Shown piece by piece: positions 30,891 through 40,261 of a stretch of 64,000 bases of DNA. Position 1 is the first letter of the stretch. Every line of letters begins with the position of its first letter. Made by a program: the position numbers and the translations under genes. A model generated the notes under the pieces. It worked only from the letters and a program-made list of their open reading frames with translations. It did not search any database and was not told the origin of the DNA. The stretch spans positions 1-64,000 of the forward strand of contig JBQCGD010000057.1 in NCBI GenBank assembly GCA_051955985.1, given 5' to 3'. This DNA is from DATKPA01 sp051955985. Its GTDB lineage: Bacteria; Planctomycetota; Phycisphaerae; WQYP01.

Positions 30891-31649
30891 CTAGTGGATT
30901 TCGCCGGTGTTGATTTTGACGTCTTCGCGGCGTTCGATGCGGTCGATCTGGCCGTCGACGATCCAGATGATGCGGTCGGAGACGTCGAGCATTTTGAAGT
31001 CGTGGGTGGCGGAGATGATGGTGACGCCGCGTTCTTTGTTCATTTGGCGGAGGAGTTCGATGATGGCTTTGCCGGTGTTGAGGTCGAGGTTACCGGTGGG
31101 TTCGTCGGCGAGGATGATGGCGGGGTCGTTGGCGAAGGCGCGGGCGATGGCGACGCGTTGTTGTTGGCCGCCGGAGAGTTGGGAGGGTTTGTTGAAGAGG
31201 CGGTGGCCGAGCTCGACGCGTTTGAGGATGTTGGCGGCTTTTTCGTTGGCGTCGGTGGTGGAGAGGCCGGCGAAGATCATGGGGAGTGCGACGTTTTCGA
31301 GGGCGGTCATGACGGGGATGAGGTTGAAGGTCTGGAAGATGTAGCCGATTTTGTGGTTGCGGAGCCAGGCGAGTTCGAGTGCGTCGAGCTGGGCGATATC
31401 GACTTCGTCGATGAAGACTTTGCCGGAGGTGGGCTTGTCGAGGCCGCCGATGGCGTTGAAGAGGGTGGATTTGCCGGAGCCGGAGGGGCCCATGATGGAG
31501 ATGTATTCGCCCTTGTAGAGGGTGAGGGTGATGCCTTTGAGGACTCTCAAGGTGTCGTCACCGAGTTTGTATTCTTTGATGACGTCGATGGTGCGGACGA
31601 TTTCTTCGCGCGGGGCTGGGGGCGGAGATTGAGGGGCTGGTTCAGTCAT
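30891..31649 (-). CDS. ABC transporter ATP-binding protein (MacB/LolD type)
   Basis: A 252-residue ATPase of the MacB/LolD/FtsE class. Walker A is 'GPSGSGKST' (54-62), Q-loop 'YIFQTFNLIPVM', signature 'LSGGQQQR' (158-165), Walker B 'IILADEP' (178-184), D-loop 'GNLD' and H-loop 'ATHD'. These ATPases power mechanotransmission permeases that extract lipoproteins or drive periplasmic adaptors. The FtsX-like permease lies directly upstream on the same strand (70-base gap, with a CACGAAAG repeat). It ends 'REDVKINTGEIH', a tail also found in the downstream gene. Confidence 0.92.
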   Translation of the reverse strand: MTEPAPQSPPPAPREEIVRTIDVIKEYKLGDDTLRVLKGITLTLYKGEYISIMGPSGSGKSTLFNAIGGLDKPTSGKVFIDEVDIAQLDALELAWLRNHKIGYIFQTFNLIPVMTALENVALPMIFAGLSTTDANEKAANILKRVELGHRLFNKPSQLSGGQQQRVAIARAFANDPAIILADEPTGNLDLNTGKAIIELLRQMNKERGVTIISATHDFKMLDVSDRIIWIVDGQIDRIERREDVKINTGEIH

Positions 31650-31719
31650 GGTCGACGTAAATTAGCCACGAAAGACACAAAAAACACGAAAGGGGAGCGA
31701 GGGATTTTCTATTTTCTTT

Positions 31720-32364
31720 TTAGACGTCGGCGCGCATGGCTTCGATGGGGGGGAGTTTGGCGGCTTTGTGGGCGGGGTAATAGGCGGCGGCGTTGGTGAG
31801 GAGCGTGCCGAGGAAGGTGGTGGCGGCGAGGATGGGGGGGAAGGAGTGCCAGGGGGTGTTGGTCCAGGCGAGGGGGCCGTATTTGTAGAGCAGGGAGCCG
31901 GTGGTTAGGGCGGCGCCGGTGAGGGAGCCGAGTGCGGAGCCGGCGAGGCCGAGGAAGAGGGATTCGAGGAAGAAGAGTTTGAGGATGAAGGCGTCGAGTG
32001 CGCCGAGGCATTTCATGGTGCCGATGTCGCGGAAGCGTTCCATGACGGACATGAGCATGGCGTTGGTGATGCCGACGGCGCAGACGAGGAGGGAGAGGGA
32101 GATGAGCCAGAGTGTGCGGGCGTTGGAGGTGGTGGGTGTTGGGGGGTTGGGGACGCCCTGGGCGGCGAGGGAGGCGGATTGGATGGGGGGTTCGAAGGCG
32201 CGGGTGGTCCAGATATTGGTGAGGAAGGCGATGGCCATGGCGATGGTGAGGCCGGTGAGGAGGGAGCGGGTGAGTCGGACGCGGAGGGATTGGAAGGCGA
32301 TGCGGATGGCGGTGGAGAGGGGGAGTTGGACCTGTTTGTGGATGGTGGGGGAGGTTGGGGGCAT
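31720..32364 (-). CDS. Short FtsX-like ABC permease
   Basis: A 214-residue permease partner of the ATPase. It has an N-terminal helix near 37-50 ('LTGLTIAMAIAFLTNIW'), a very short extracytoplasmic segment (~52-80) and then three TM helices (about 85-108, 128-155 and 172-195) with the FtsX core 'MLMSVMERFRDIGTMKCLGA'. MacB/LolC-like permeases normally carry a ~200-residue periplasmic domain after TM1, which is missing here. The C-terminus 'PPIEAMRADV' is typical of the family. What the pair moves is unknown. Confidence 0.82.
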   Translation of the reverse strand: MPPTSPTIHKQVQLPLSTAIRIAFQSLRVRLTRSLLTGLTIAMAIAFLTNIWTTRAFEPPIQSASLAAQGVPNPPTPTTSNARTLWLISLSLLVCAVGITNAMLMSVMERFRDIGTMKCLGALDAFILKLFFLESLFLGLAGSALGSLTGAALTTGSLLYKYGPLAWTNTPWHSFPPILAATTFLGTLLTNAAAYYPAHKAAKLPPIEAMRADV

Positions 32365-32808
32365 GGGGCGATTGTGGATGGGGAGGGGGGGAGATGCAAG
32401 GGGGAGGGGAGGGGGGAGTAAGCGAGTCAGTGAATAAGTGAATAAGTGAATAAGTGAATGGGGGAGGGGAGTTGGTGTTCGCGGGTTTCTCTGAATTCTT
32501 GGGGATTGTGAGTTGGTGGTTGGGAGTGGTTTTCTTGGGGGGGCTTTGCGGGGGGGAGCGTATGGAGGGAAATGCTCAGTTGGAATTGTCTTGAATTGAG
32601 GGGACGGCCGGGGGGAGGATGGGGGGTTCTCCTGGGTTGGGTCCTATTGCGCGGTGATTCGGAGCGGCGGCGGGAGCGATCCCCCCCCCCGGGCCTGCGG
32701 GCCGTCGTCGGCGGGGACGCCCATGCCACGGGCGGGGCGGTGCTACGGGTGAGGTCGGGCCGGGATTTTTGTTCTCCGGTGTCGGGATGGGCGGATACTT
32801 ATGTTTGT
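32365..32808. other. Intergenic region with GAATAAGT tandem repeat
   Basis: The upstream space of the divergent permease and sigma-factor genes. It contains four copies of an 8-base unit GAATAAGT (32429-32459), a C-tract near 32681 and G-rich filler. The sigma-factor frame is open back to 32572 but that part has no conserved features. No promoter can be named with confidence. Confidence 0.5.
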
Positions 32809-34335
32809 ATGAGCATGACGATGACAGAGGATCGGGCGGCGTTGGCGGGGTTTGTGCGGGAGCGGACGGAGGAGGCGTTTCGGGTGGTGGTGGAGGGGCA
32901 TGTGGATTGGGTGTATTCGGCGGCGCGGCGGATGGTGGGGGGGGATGGGGCGATGGCGGAGGATGTGGCGCAGGCGGCGTTTTGGTTGTTGGGGCAGCGG
33001 CCGGAGCGGGTGCGGGGGAGTGTGCACGGGTGGCTGCATGGGGTGCTGCGGTATTGCGCGAAGAATGCGATGCGTGGGGAGGGGCGTCGGGCGAAGCATG
33101 AAAGGCGGGCGGCGGCGATGCGTGGTGAAGAGGCTCTGGAGGAAGAGGGCGTGTGGGAAGGGATTGAGCCGGTGGTGGAGGAGATGGTGGGGAAGTTGCG
33201 GGAGAGGGAGCGGGAGGTGGTGCTGCTGCGGTTTTATCGGGGGAAGTCGTATGGGGAGATTGGGGAGGCGCTGGGGATTTCGGAGGAGGCAGCGCGGAAG
33301 CGGGTGTCGGGGGCGGTGGAGAGATTGCGGGGGATGATGCGGGTGCGCGGGGTGATGTCGCCGGAAGGGGCGGCGTTGGGCGCGGTGATGGCGGGGCGGA
33401 TGACGGGGATGGCGCCGGAGGTGTTGCGTGCGAAGGTTTTGTCGGGGGGTGCAGGGGTGTCGGCACAGGTGACGGGAGTGGCAGAAGGAGCCAGGCAGAT
33501 GATGTGGATGATGAAGGTGAAGTCGGGGTTGGCGGCGGCGGTAGCGGCGGCGGTGGTGCTGTGGGGGAGCGGGTGGATGCTGTGGGGGCGTGCGGCGGCG
33601 GATGCGGGGGCGGGGGTGGTGGCGGGATCGCCGGCGGCGGTGACCGTGGGTGCGGCGAGCATGGCGGCGGCGACGGACCGGGGGCTTGATTTGTCTTCGC
33701 CGGAAAAGACGCTGGCGGCGTTTTGTGAGGCGGTGAAGTCGGGGGATCGGGGGGCGACGTATCGGTGTTTGCTGGCGGATCCGGGGCGGAAGCCGACGGT
33801 GCTGGATGGGATGCTGGATTTGAACCTGGCGTTGGAGCGGTTGGTGGCGGAGGGGAAGCAGAAATTCGGGCCGGGGGCGACGACGGGGAGTTTCGGGTTT
33901 CTGGGGATCGGGGATGTGGCGGGGTTGATCATGGGGGCGGCGGGTCCGGAGTCGTTCAAGCGGACGGGGGAGGGGGCGTCGGCGGAGTTGACGTTTTCGC
34001 TGGAGCCGGAGGCGGTGATGATGATGCCGCGGGGGGCGCAGCAGGTGGTGGCGTTGTGGTCGGGCGCGCCGCTGCGGTTCAAGAAGGTGGGGGCGGAGTG
34101 GCGTCTGGATCTGGACCGGACGATGAAGGTGACGCTGAGAAATGTGGAGGATGGGAAGGCGGCGGCGGGGCTGGAGGAGATCGGGCAGATGATGGAGCGG
34201 GTGGCGGGGGGGATCCGGGATGGGTCGGTGGGGACGCTGGCGGAGGCGCGGGCGACGGTGCGGGAAGGGGTGTCGCGGATATCGGGGGCACATGGGGTGC
34301 GGTGGCAGGGGGTGACCATTGTGCCGGCGGAGTGA
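32809..34335 (+). CDS. ECF sigma factor fused to a membrane-anchored C-terminal domain
   Basis: A 508-residue fusion. Sigma region 2 (about 18-100, 'EEAFRVVVEGHVDWVYSAAR', 'EDVAQAAFWLL') and region 4 (about 129-177, 'EREVVLLRFYRGKSYGEIGE', 'ISEEAARKRV') form an ECF sigma factor. A TM helix at ~234-261 ('AAAVAAAVVLWGSGWMLWG') follows. The remaining ~245 residues would lie outside the cytoplasm and contain 'SSPEKTLAAFCEAVKSGD', similar to small alpha+beta binding domains. Such fusions occur in planctomycetes and may let the external part control sigma without a separate anti-sigma factor. ATG codons at 32809, 32815 and 32821 are all possible starts. Confidence 0.82.
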   Translation: MSMTMTEDRAALAGFVRERTEEAFRVVVEGHVDWVYSAARRMVGGDGAMAEDVAQAAFWLLGQRPERVRGSVHGWLHGVLRYCAKNAMRGEGRRAKHERRAAAMRGEEALEEEGVWEGIEPVVEEMVGKLREREREVVLLRFYRGKSYGEIGEALGISEEAARKRVSGAVERLRGMMRVRGVMSPEGAALGAVMAGRMTGMAPEVLRAKVLSGGAGVSAQVTGVAEGARQMMWMMKVKSGLAAAVAAAVVLWGSGWMLWGRAAADAGAGVVAGSPAAVTVGAASMAAATDRGLDLSSPEKTLAAFCEAVKSGDRGATYRCLLADPGRKPTVLDGMLDLNLALERLVAEGKQKFGPGATTGSFGFLGIGDVAGLIMGAAGPESFKRTGEGASAELTFSLEPEAVMMMPRGAQQVVALWSGAPLRFKKVGAEWRLDLDRTMKVTLRNVEDGKAAAGLEEIGQMMERVAGGIRDGSVGTLAEARATVREGVSRISGAHGVRWQGVTIVPAE

Positions 34336-34608
34336 GCGGCAGGTCTAAGCGTTGCCACGCTATAGATTTAACGCACTTGTGAATGATTGTTGTGGAAAGC
34401 ATGTGGTAAAGGCTGGTGGGGGTGCGTAGGATAATCTCCCGGGCTTGAAGCGGGGCGACCGCCCCCTGGTACCACCGATTCCCTAGAGGTTGAGGTGGAA
34501 GGGGGGATTGGCCCGATAGAGACCGAGCAGGCTGAAAGTCTCTCGCCTGTGTTCCTTGACTAGGGCTTGGAATAACAACATAGAGAGACACAGTTGGAGA
34601 GTTCTGTC
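34336..34608. other. Leader region of sucA
   Basis: The region holds a small GGGGCGACCGCCCC hairpin (34453-34466), then an imperfect one, CCACCGATTCCCTAGAGGTTGAGGTGG (34472-34498). A TTGACT at 34557-34562 has no convincing -10. No known riboswitch was recognised. Confidence 0.35.
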
Positions 34609-37578
34609 GTGGTTACACAACAGCTGGGTGCACCGTCGGCGTTGGTGCCGATGGACGCGGTGAATGCGGGGAACGTCGAGTTTATCGAACAGCAGTATGA
34701 GGCGTACAAGCGGGACCGGCATTCGGTGGATCCGCAGTGGGCGTATTTTTTTGCGGGGTTTGAGCTGGCGGCGGCGAAGCCGGCGATCGAAAAGTCGGTG
34801 GCGGCTGCGGGGCAACTGGGGGGCAATGGGCAGGGGACCGGGGGGGGAGTGGCGGAAGCGCCGAAGGGGATTTCGGAGATAGCAGCGGCCGAGTTGCAGA
34901 AGGGGCCGGGGCGGTTCATGCAGATCGCGGACCTGGTGCACTCGTACCGCGAGCTGGGGCACCTGATTGCGAATTTGGACCCGCTGGGTCACAACATGAC
35001 GCATCATCCGCTGCTGGAGCTCTCGGAGTTCAACATCGATGAGAGCGACATGGAGCGGGTGGTGACGGCGGACACGTTCCGCGGCGGGGTGCGGGCGACG
35101 GTGCGGGAGATCGTGCGGCAGTTGCACGAGACGTACTGCTCGACGTTTGCGGTGGAGTTCATGGACATCCGGGACTCCGAGCAGCGTGCGTGGCTTTTGG
35201 AGCACATGGAGCCGACGCTGAACAAGCCGGTGCTGGATCGGGAGGGGCGGAAGCAGATCATGGAGCGGCTGATCGCGTCGGAGGATTTCGAGAAGTTCCT
35301 CCACCTGAAATACGGGACGGTGAAGCGGTTTTCGAACGAGGGCGGGGATGCATTGATTCCGCTGGTGGACGCGTTGATTGAGACCGGGGCGGAGCTGGGG
35401 ATGGACGAGCTGGCGATCGGGATGGCGCACCGCGGGCGGTTGAACGTGCTGGCGCACATCCTGCGGAAGCCGTACGAAATGATCATGAGCGAGGTGATCG
35501 GTCGGCCGTCATACAAGACGGCGGGGGATGGGGACGTGAAGTATCACCTCGGGTATGCGCACGATTACAAGGCGAAGAACGGGAAGATGGTGCATTTGTC
35601 GCTGGCGAGCAATCCCAGCCACCTGGAGCTGATCAACCCGATCATCGAGGGGTCGGTACGGGCGAAGCAGAACCGGAAGGGAGATGTGAACCGGGACCGG
35701 ACGATTCCGCTGTTGATGCATGGCGATGCGTCGTTCGTGGGGCAGGGGATCGTGGCGGAGACGCTGTTTTTGTCGGAGCTGGAAGCGTACCGCACGGGCG
35801 GGACGATCCACATCATTATTAACAACCAGGTGGGGTTCACGACGAACCCGAGCGATTCGCGGTTTACGCGGTATCCGACGGACATTGCGAAGGCGATCCA
35901 GGCGCCGGTGTTCCATGTGAACGGGGATGACCCGGAAGCGGTGGTGCATGCGGCGCGGCTGGCGATGGAATTCCGGCAGGCGTTCAAGGCGGACGTGATC
36001 ATTGACCTGGTCTGTTACCGCCGGCGCGGGCACAACGAGCTGGATGATGCGTCGGTGACGCAGCCGATGATGGCGCGGGAGATCGAGAACCATCCGACGG
36101 TGCGGCAGTTGTATGCGAAGCGGCTGCTGGAGACGGGGGAGGTGACGCAGTCGGAACTGGAGACGATGACGCAGATTGTGCGGGAGCGGCTGGAGAAGGC
36201 GCTGGAGTATGCGAAGACGTTCAAGCCTTCGGACTCGCCGCCGCCGGTGCATGGGCCATGGGCGAACTTTTTGAAGTTGCCGAAGGGAACGGACTGGGGG
36301 ATGGACACGGGGGTGGACAAGCCGACGCTGAAGAAGATCACCGAGGCGTTGACGAAGGTGCCGGAGGGATTCCACATTCACAAGACCGTGCAGCGCATGA
36401 TGGAGAAGCGGCTGAAGAATGTGACGGAGGAGAACGGGATCGACTGGGGCTGCGGGGAGATGCTGGCGCTGGGGTCGCTGATTAATGAAGGGACGTGGAT
36501 CCGGCTGACGGGGCAGGATGTGTCGCGTGGGACGTTCAGCCACCGGAACGCGGTGTGGTTTGATAACGAGAACGGGCGGCCGTACGTGCCGCTGGCGAAT
36601 TTTGCGGTGGACAAGTCGCGGTTCATGGTGGTGAACTCGATGTTGTCGGAGTTTGCGGTGGTGGGGTTTGAGTATGGTTTTGCGTCGGCGGATCCGCATG
36701 CGCTGGTGATCTGGGAAGCGCAGTTCGGCGACTTTGTGAACATGGCGCAGCCGATCATCGACCAGTTCATCAGCTCGAGCGAATCGAAGTGGGGGAAATA
36801 CAACGGGCTGACGATGCTGCTGCCGCACGGGTATGAGGGGCAGGGGCCGGAGCACTCGCATGCGAGGTTGGAGCGGTTCCTGCAGTTGTGCGCGGAAGAC
36901 AACATGCAGGTGTGCTATCCGACGACGCCGGCGCAGTTGTTCCACTTGCTGCGGCGGCAGGCGAAGCGGGCGTACCGCCGGCCGCTGATCGTGATGTCGC
37001 CGAAGAGCATGCTGCGGAATCCCTTGTGCGTGAGCACGCTGGACGAGTTTGCGAGCAAGGCGGGGTTCCAGGACTGGATCGATGAAGTGGAGAACCTGGA
37101 CAAGGCGAAGGTGCGGCGGATCCTGATCTGCAGCGGGAAGGTGTATTACGACCTGCTGGCGGAGCGGCGGAAGCAGAAGATCCAGGACGTGGCGATCATC
37201 CGGCTGGAGCAGATTTATCCGTTCAATGCGGATCGTCTGACGGAGATCAGCAAGACGTATCCGAAGGATGTGGAGATTGTGTGGGTGCAGGAAGAGCCGC
37301 GGAACAACGGGGTGTATCCGTTCATCGGGGCGAAGCTGCACTACCACTGGGTGGGGATGAAGAAGCTGTTTTACATTGGGCGGAAGCCGTCGGCGAGTCC
37401 TGCGGCGGGGAATCACGAGCAGCACGAGCACGAGCAGAAGGACATCATTCATCGGGCGTTGGGGACGACGATTGTGTCGAAGGACGTGCGGGACGCGAAG
37501 CCGCTGGATCCGATGAAGGAGAGCAAGTTGTCGCCCGGGACGAATATTGAAGTGGCGGTGAGCAAGGAAGCGAAATAA
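34609..37578 (+). CDS. sucA: 2-Oxoglutarate dehydrogenase E1 component
   Basis: The thiamine-diphosphate-dependent E1 subunit (about 989 aa) of the TCA-cycle 2-oxoglutarate dehydrogenase complex. The N-terminus 'EFIEQQYEAYKRD' and 'VDPQWAYFF' is the E2-contacting segment of OdhA/SucA. 'DELAIGMAHRGRLNVLAH', 'HGDASFVGQGIVAETL' and 'NQVGFTTNP' are ThDP/Mg2+ and substrate motifs, and 'RRGHNELDDASVTQP' is diagnostic. The GTG at 34609 has GGAGA 8 bases upstream; a TTG at 34594 is an alternative. sucB follows after 130 bases. It is a strongly conserved, highly expressed-type gene. Confidence 0.95.
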   Translation: MVTQQLGAPSALVPMDAVNAGNVEFIEQQYEAYKRDRHSVDPQWAYFFAGFELAAAKPAIEKSVAAAGQLGGNGQGTGGGVAEAPKGISEIAAAELQKGPGRFMQIADLVHSYRELGHLIANLDPLGHNMTHHPLLELSEFNIDESDMERVVTADTFRGGVRATVREIVRQLHETYCSTFAVEFMDIRDSEQRAWLLEHMEPTLNKPVLDREGRKQIMERLIASEDFEKFLHLKYGTVKRFSNEGGDALIPLVDALIETGAELGMDELAIGMAHRGRLNVLAHILRKPYEMIMSEVIGRPSYKTAGDGDVKYHLGYAHDYKAKNGKMVHLSLASNPSHLELINPIIEGSVRAKQNRKGDVNRDRTIPLLMHGDASFVGQGIVAETLFLSELEAYRTGGTIHIIINNQVGFTTNPSDSRFTRYPTDIAKAIQAPVFHVNGDDPEAVVHAARLAMEFRQAFKADVIIDLVCYRRRGHNELDDASVTQPMMAREIENHPTVRQLYAKRLLETGEVTQSELETMTQIVRERLEKALEYAKTFKPSDSPPPVHGPWANFLKLPKGTDWGMDTGVDKPTLKKITEALTKVPEGFHIHKTVQRMMEKRLKNVTEENGIDWGCGEMLALGSLINEGTWIRLTGQDVSRGTFSHRNAVWFDNENGRPYVPLANFAVDKSRFMVVNSMLSEFAVVGFEYGFASADPHALVIWEAQFGDFVNMAQPIIDQFISSSESKWGKYNGLTMLLPHGYEGQGPEHSHARLERFLQLCAEDNMQVCYPTTPAQLFHLLRRQAKRAYRRPLIVMSPKSMLRNPLCVSTLDEFASKAGFQDWIDEVENLDKAKVRRILICSGKVYYDLLAERRKQKIQDVAIIRLEQIYPFNADRLTEISKTYPKDVEIVWVQEEPRNNGVYPFIGAKLHYHWVGMKKLFYIGRKPSASPAAGNHEQHEHEQKDIIHRALGTTIVSKDVRDAKPLDPMKESKLSPGTNIEVAVSKEAK

Positions 37579-37581
37579 GAC

Positions 37582-37664
37582 GGTTAAATGGTTAAGCGGT
37601 TAAATGGTTAAGTCGCTGTCGCGAGTACAAGTGCCCCTGATGGTTCTGGCCATTTAACCGCTTT
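37582..37664. repeat. GGTTAAATG array with a short inverted partner, between sucA and sucB
   Basis: Left array GGTTAAATG-GTTAAGCG-GTTAAATG-GTTAAGT (37582-37613); right GGCCATTTAACCGCTTT (37648-37664), the complement of AAGCGGTTAAATGG within the left array. A stem of ~14 bp can form across ~35 bases. Confidence 0.8.
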
Positions 37665-37710
37665 GAGCGTTTTTCACGGTATTCGAATTCAAACGAACGG
37701 AATGAACACT

Positions 37711-39069
37711 ATGGCCATTGTTGATCTGCAGGTTCCGGGGCTGGGGGAATCGGTGAGTGAGGCGACGATTGCGAAGTGGGTGAAGGGGGAGGGGGAGTAT
37801 GTGGGGGCGGATGATGTGGTGGCGGAGCTGGAGACGGACAAGGCGACGGTGGAGTTGCCGGCGGGGAAGGCGGGGACGTTGAAGATTGTGGCGCAGAAGG
37901 GGGCGACGGTGGCGGTGGGGGATGTGATTGCGACCGTGGACACGGCGGGGACGAAAGGTGCGGCGGGAGGCGGGTCGCAGGTTCCTCCGCCGGGGTCATT
38001 GACGCCGGCGGCGCCGCCTCCGGGGAAGGGCGGGGCGCCTGCGGGCGGGGCGGTGTTTGATTTGAAGAAGGCGTCGCTGGATGACTTGTCGCCGGCGGTG
38101 CGGACGCTGGTGATCGAGAACAAGCTGCAGCAGTCGCAGATTCCAGCGACGGGGCCGGGGGGGCGTTTGACGAAGGAAGATGTGCTGAATTTCCTGGAGA
38201 AGGCGGGGAGCCCGCCGATTCATGCGCTGGATGCATCGGCGGCGGCGACGTCGCAGAAGCAGCAGGCGCCGAACGGGTTTTTGAATTCGCCGGGGACGAC
38301 GGCAGTGCCGGCGCGGAATCCTGGCGGGACGGCGACGGCGCCATCGCGTCCGCTGGCGGAGGGGGAGGAACGCGAGGAGATGAGCAAGCTGCGGCAGACG
38401 ATTGCGCGGCGGCTTGTCGAGGCGCAGCACACGACCGCGAGCCTCACCACGTACAACGAAGTGGACATGTCCGCAGTGATGGCGCTTCGCGAGAAGTACA
38501 AGGAGCAGTTCGAAAAGAAGCATGGCATTGGCCTGGGCTTCATGTCGTTCTTTGCCAAGGCGGTGATTTACGCGTTGCGGGCCGTGCCGCAGGTGAACTG
38601 GTCGGTCGACGGCAACACGATGATCAAGCGGAAGTCGGTGCATCTCGGGATCGCGGTGTCGACGGAGAAAGGGCTGATGGTTCCGGTGCTTCGCGAGGCG
38701 CAGGAGATGTCGATGGCGAAGATCGAATCGGAGATCAAGCGGCTGGCGACCAAGGCGCGGGACGGGAAGATCACGGTGGACGACATGGCGGGCGGGACGT
38801 TCACGATCACCAATGGCGGGGTGTTCGGGTCGTTGCTGTCGACGCCGATTTTGAATCCGCCGCAGTCTGGGATTCTCGGCATGCACAAGATTGAGAAGCG
38901 TGCTGTTGTCATTCAAGACGGCGGGAAGGATGTGATTGCGATCCGGCCGATGATGTATGTGGCGTTGACGTATGACCATCGGATTGTGGATGGGCGGCAG
39001 AGCGTGACGTTCCTGGTGAAGGTGAAGGAAGCGCTGGAGGATCCGACGCGGGTGCTGCTGGAGGTGTGA
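37711..39069 (+). CDS. sucB: Dihydrolipoamide succinyltransferase (2-oxoglutarate dehydrogenase E2)
   Basis: The E2 core subunit (452 aa) transfers succinyl groups to CoA. It has a lipoyl domain (1-78) with Lys44 in 'ELETDKATVEL', then a Pro/Ala/Gly-rich linker and a peripheral subunit-binding domain (about 125-165, 'SPAVRTLVIENKLQQSQI'). A second linker leads to the acyltransferase domain (~220-452), with catalytic His423 and Asp427 in 'DHRIVDGRQ'. The start at 37711 (or ATG 37702) matches E2 N-termini. E3 (lpd) is not in the window and must be encoded elsewhere. Confidence 0.95.
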   Translation: MAIVDLQVPGLGESVSEATIAKWVKGEGEYVGADDVVAELETDKATVELPAGKAGTLKIVAQKGATVAVGDVIATVDTAGTKGAAGGGSQVPPPGSLTPAAPPPGKGGAPAGGAVFDLKKASLDDLSPAVRTLVIENKLQQSQIPATGPGGRLTKEDVLNFLEKAGSPPIHALDASAAATSQKQQAPNGFLNSPGTTAVPARNPGGTATAPSRPLAEGEEREEMSKLRQTIARRLVEAQHTTASLTTYNEVDMSAVMALREKYKEQFEKKHGIGLGFMSFFAKAVIYALRAVPQVNWSVDGNTMIKRKSVHLGIAVSTEKGLMVPVLREAQEMSMAKIESEIKRLATKARDGKITVDDMAGGTFTITNGGVFGSLLSTPILNPPQSGILGMHKIEKRAVVIQDGGKDVIAIRPMMYVALTYDHRIVDGRQSVTFLVKVKEALEDPTRVLLEV

Positions 39070-39117
39070 TTGGGTGCATTCGCCGGCCGCAGTTGAGAAT
39101 CGATATAATGTGATGCC

Positions 39118-39666
39118 ATGACGATCGCCGATCCACATGTTCATCATTTCACGCTGGCCGAGTTCGAACAGATGTCGGACGCGGGGTTGTTTCAAGACCA
39201 GCGTGTGGAACTCCTGGACGGAGAGATTCTGGACACGTCGCCGCAGAATGAGCCGCACGTGTACACGGTGAGCGTGGTGAACCGGTTTCTCTTGCGGCAT
39301 CTTCCGGAGGAGTACCAGGTGCGTTGCCAGGCGCCGTTGGCGGCGGGTGCGGATTCTGCGCCGGAGCCGGACATTGCGGTGACGCAGGGCGGGACCGTTG
39401 GGAATCGTCCGGCAACGGCGCTATTGGTCGTGGAGGTTGCCGATATGTCGCAAGCGCCCGATCGACGGAAAATCGGTGTGTATGCGGCGGCGGGTGTGGG
39501 CGAGTACTGGATCATCGATCTCGCCGCGCGGCACATTGACCAGTACAGCGCGCCGACGGACGGCGGATATGCCAACAAGAAGACCTGGAAGGTAGGGGAG
39601 TCGATCGAGTGCAGGGTCCTTCCGGTGCCGGCGCGGCCTGTCGCGGATCTTCTTCCGCCGGCATAA
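39118..39666 (+). CDS. Uma2-family (DUF820) putative endonuclease
   Basis: A 182-residue PD-(D/E)xK-fold protein. The Uma2 pattern is complete: 'FEQM...RVELLDGEI' with Glu31, 'APEPDIAV' with Asp85, 'LVVEVAD' with Glu106, then Lys118 in 'RKIGVYAAAGVGEYWIID'. Such genes are very numerous in planctomycetes and cyanobacteria; a nuclease role is presumed from the fold and their biological role is unknown. It is unrelated in function to sucAB upstream. Confidence 0.88.
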   Translation: MTIADPHVHHFTLAEFEQMSDAGLFQDQRVELLDGEILDTSPQNEPHVYTVSVVNRFLLRHLPEEYQVRCQAPLAAGADSAPEPDIAVTQGGTVGNRPATALLVVEVADMSQAPDRRKIGVYAAAGVGEYWIIDLAARHIDQYSAPTDGGYANKKTWKVGESIECRVLPVPARPVADLLPPA

Positions 39667-39706
39667 CTGTAATCAGCAAAAAAGCTCATGAGCCCGGGAA
39701 TTGAAT

Positions 39707-39820
39707 TTGATTGAATTCCCGGCGAAGCCGCTGGCGGTGCTGCCGGAGAAGTTCGGGAAGGGGTTTTTGGACACGGAGACGTTTACGAAGTTGATTTATG
39801 TGGGGTATCAGAAGGGGTGA
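39707..39820 (+). pseudogene. 3' fragment of a lost gene
   Basis: A 37-codon open frame 'LIEFPAKPLAVLPEKFGKGF...FTKLIYVGYQKG' ends in a normal stop but has no start codon context and stops at a TGA at 39689. It reads like the C-terminal end of a larger protein, perhaps a methyltransferase, but I cannot prove the family. A CCGGGAATT/AATTCCCGG inverted repeat spans its beginning (39694-39722). Confidence 0.35.
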
Positions 39821-39824
39821 GGGG

Positions 39825-40259
39825 CTATTCGATGATAAAGGCGTAGGCGGCGATCATGGCGGCGAGAAGGGCAACGGCGGCGGCGGTGAGTGCCCATCGG
39901 CGAGAGACGTCGAGCCGGAAAAAGCGCTGGCGCCATCTGAAGGCGGCGAACAGGGCGGCGGCGGCGCCGGGGCCGATGATCACGTAGGCGAGAATCACGG
40001 CATCCGCGGCGCTACGGGCGCGTGGAAGTTCGCGGAAGTTGATGACGACGAGGTCGAAGAGGGCGCCGATGCCGAGGGCGCCGGCGAGGGTGGCGGCGAG
40101 AATTCCCCAGGAGAGCTGGTAAAAATCAGTGCTGGCGAGGCCGAGGGTTAGCTCGTTTTTGCACCGCGCGCACCGGCCATCGCGGACCTCGAGCGCCCTG
40201 CGGCAGTTCGGGCAGGGGACGGGGTGGCGGCGAAGTTCGAGAGCGAGCCAGGGGTCCAT
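39825..40259 (-). CDS. Zinc-ribbon membrane protein (144 aa)
   Basis: The protein starts MDPWLALELRRHPVPCPNCR at 40259. A zinc ribbon with Cys16, Cys19, Cys30 and Cys33 is followed by three or four TM helices (about 47-70, 86-108, 122-142). It directly follows a similar gene (stop TGA at 40264-40262, then this ATG 2 bases on), so the two form an operon. Ribbon-plus-TM proteins like these are frequent in planctomycetes; their function is unknown. Confidence 0.7.
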   Translation of the reverse strand: MDPWLALELRRHPVPCPNCRRALEVRDGRCARCKNELTLGLASTDFYQLSWGILAATLAGALGIGALFDLVVINFRELPRARSAADAVILAYVIIGPGAAAALFAAFRWRQRFFRLDVSRRWALTAAAVALLAAMIAAYAFIIE

Positions 40260-40261
40260 CG

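Noticed and set aside
34336..34608. Riboswitch or sRNA upstream of sucA
   Set aside because: Only short hairpins are visible and no known riboswitch core was recognised.
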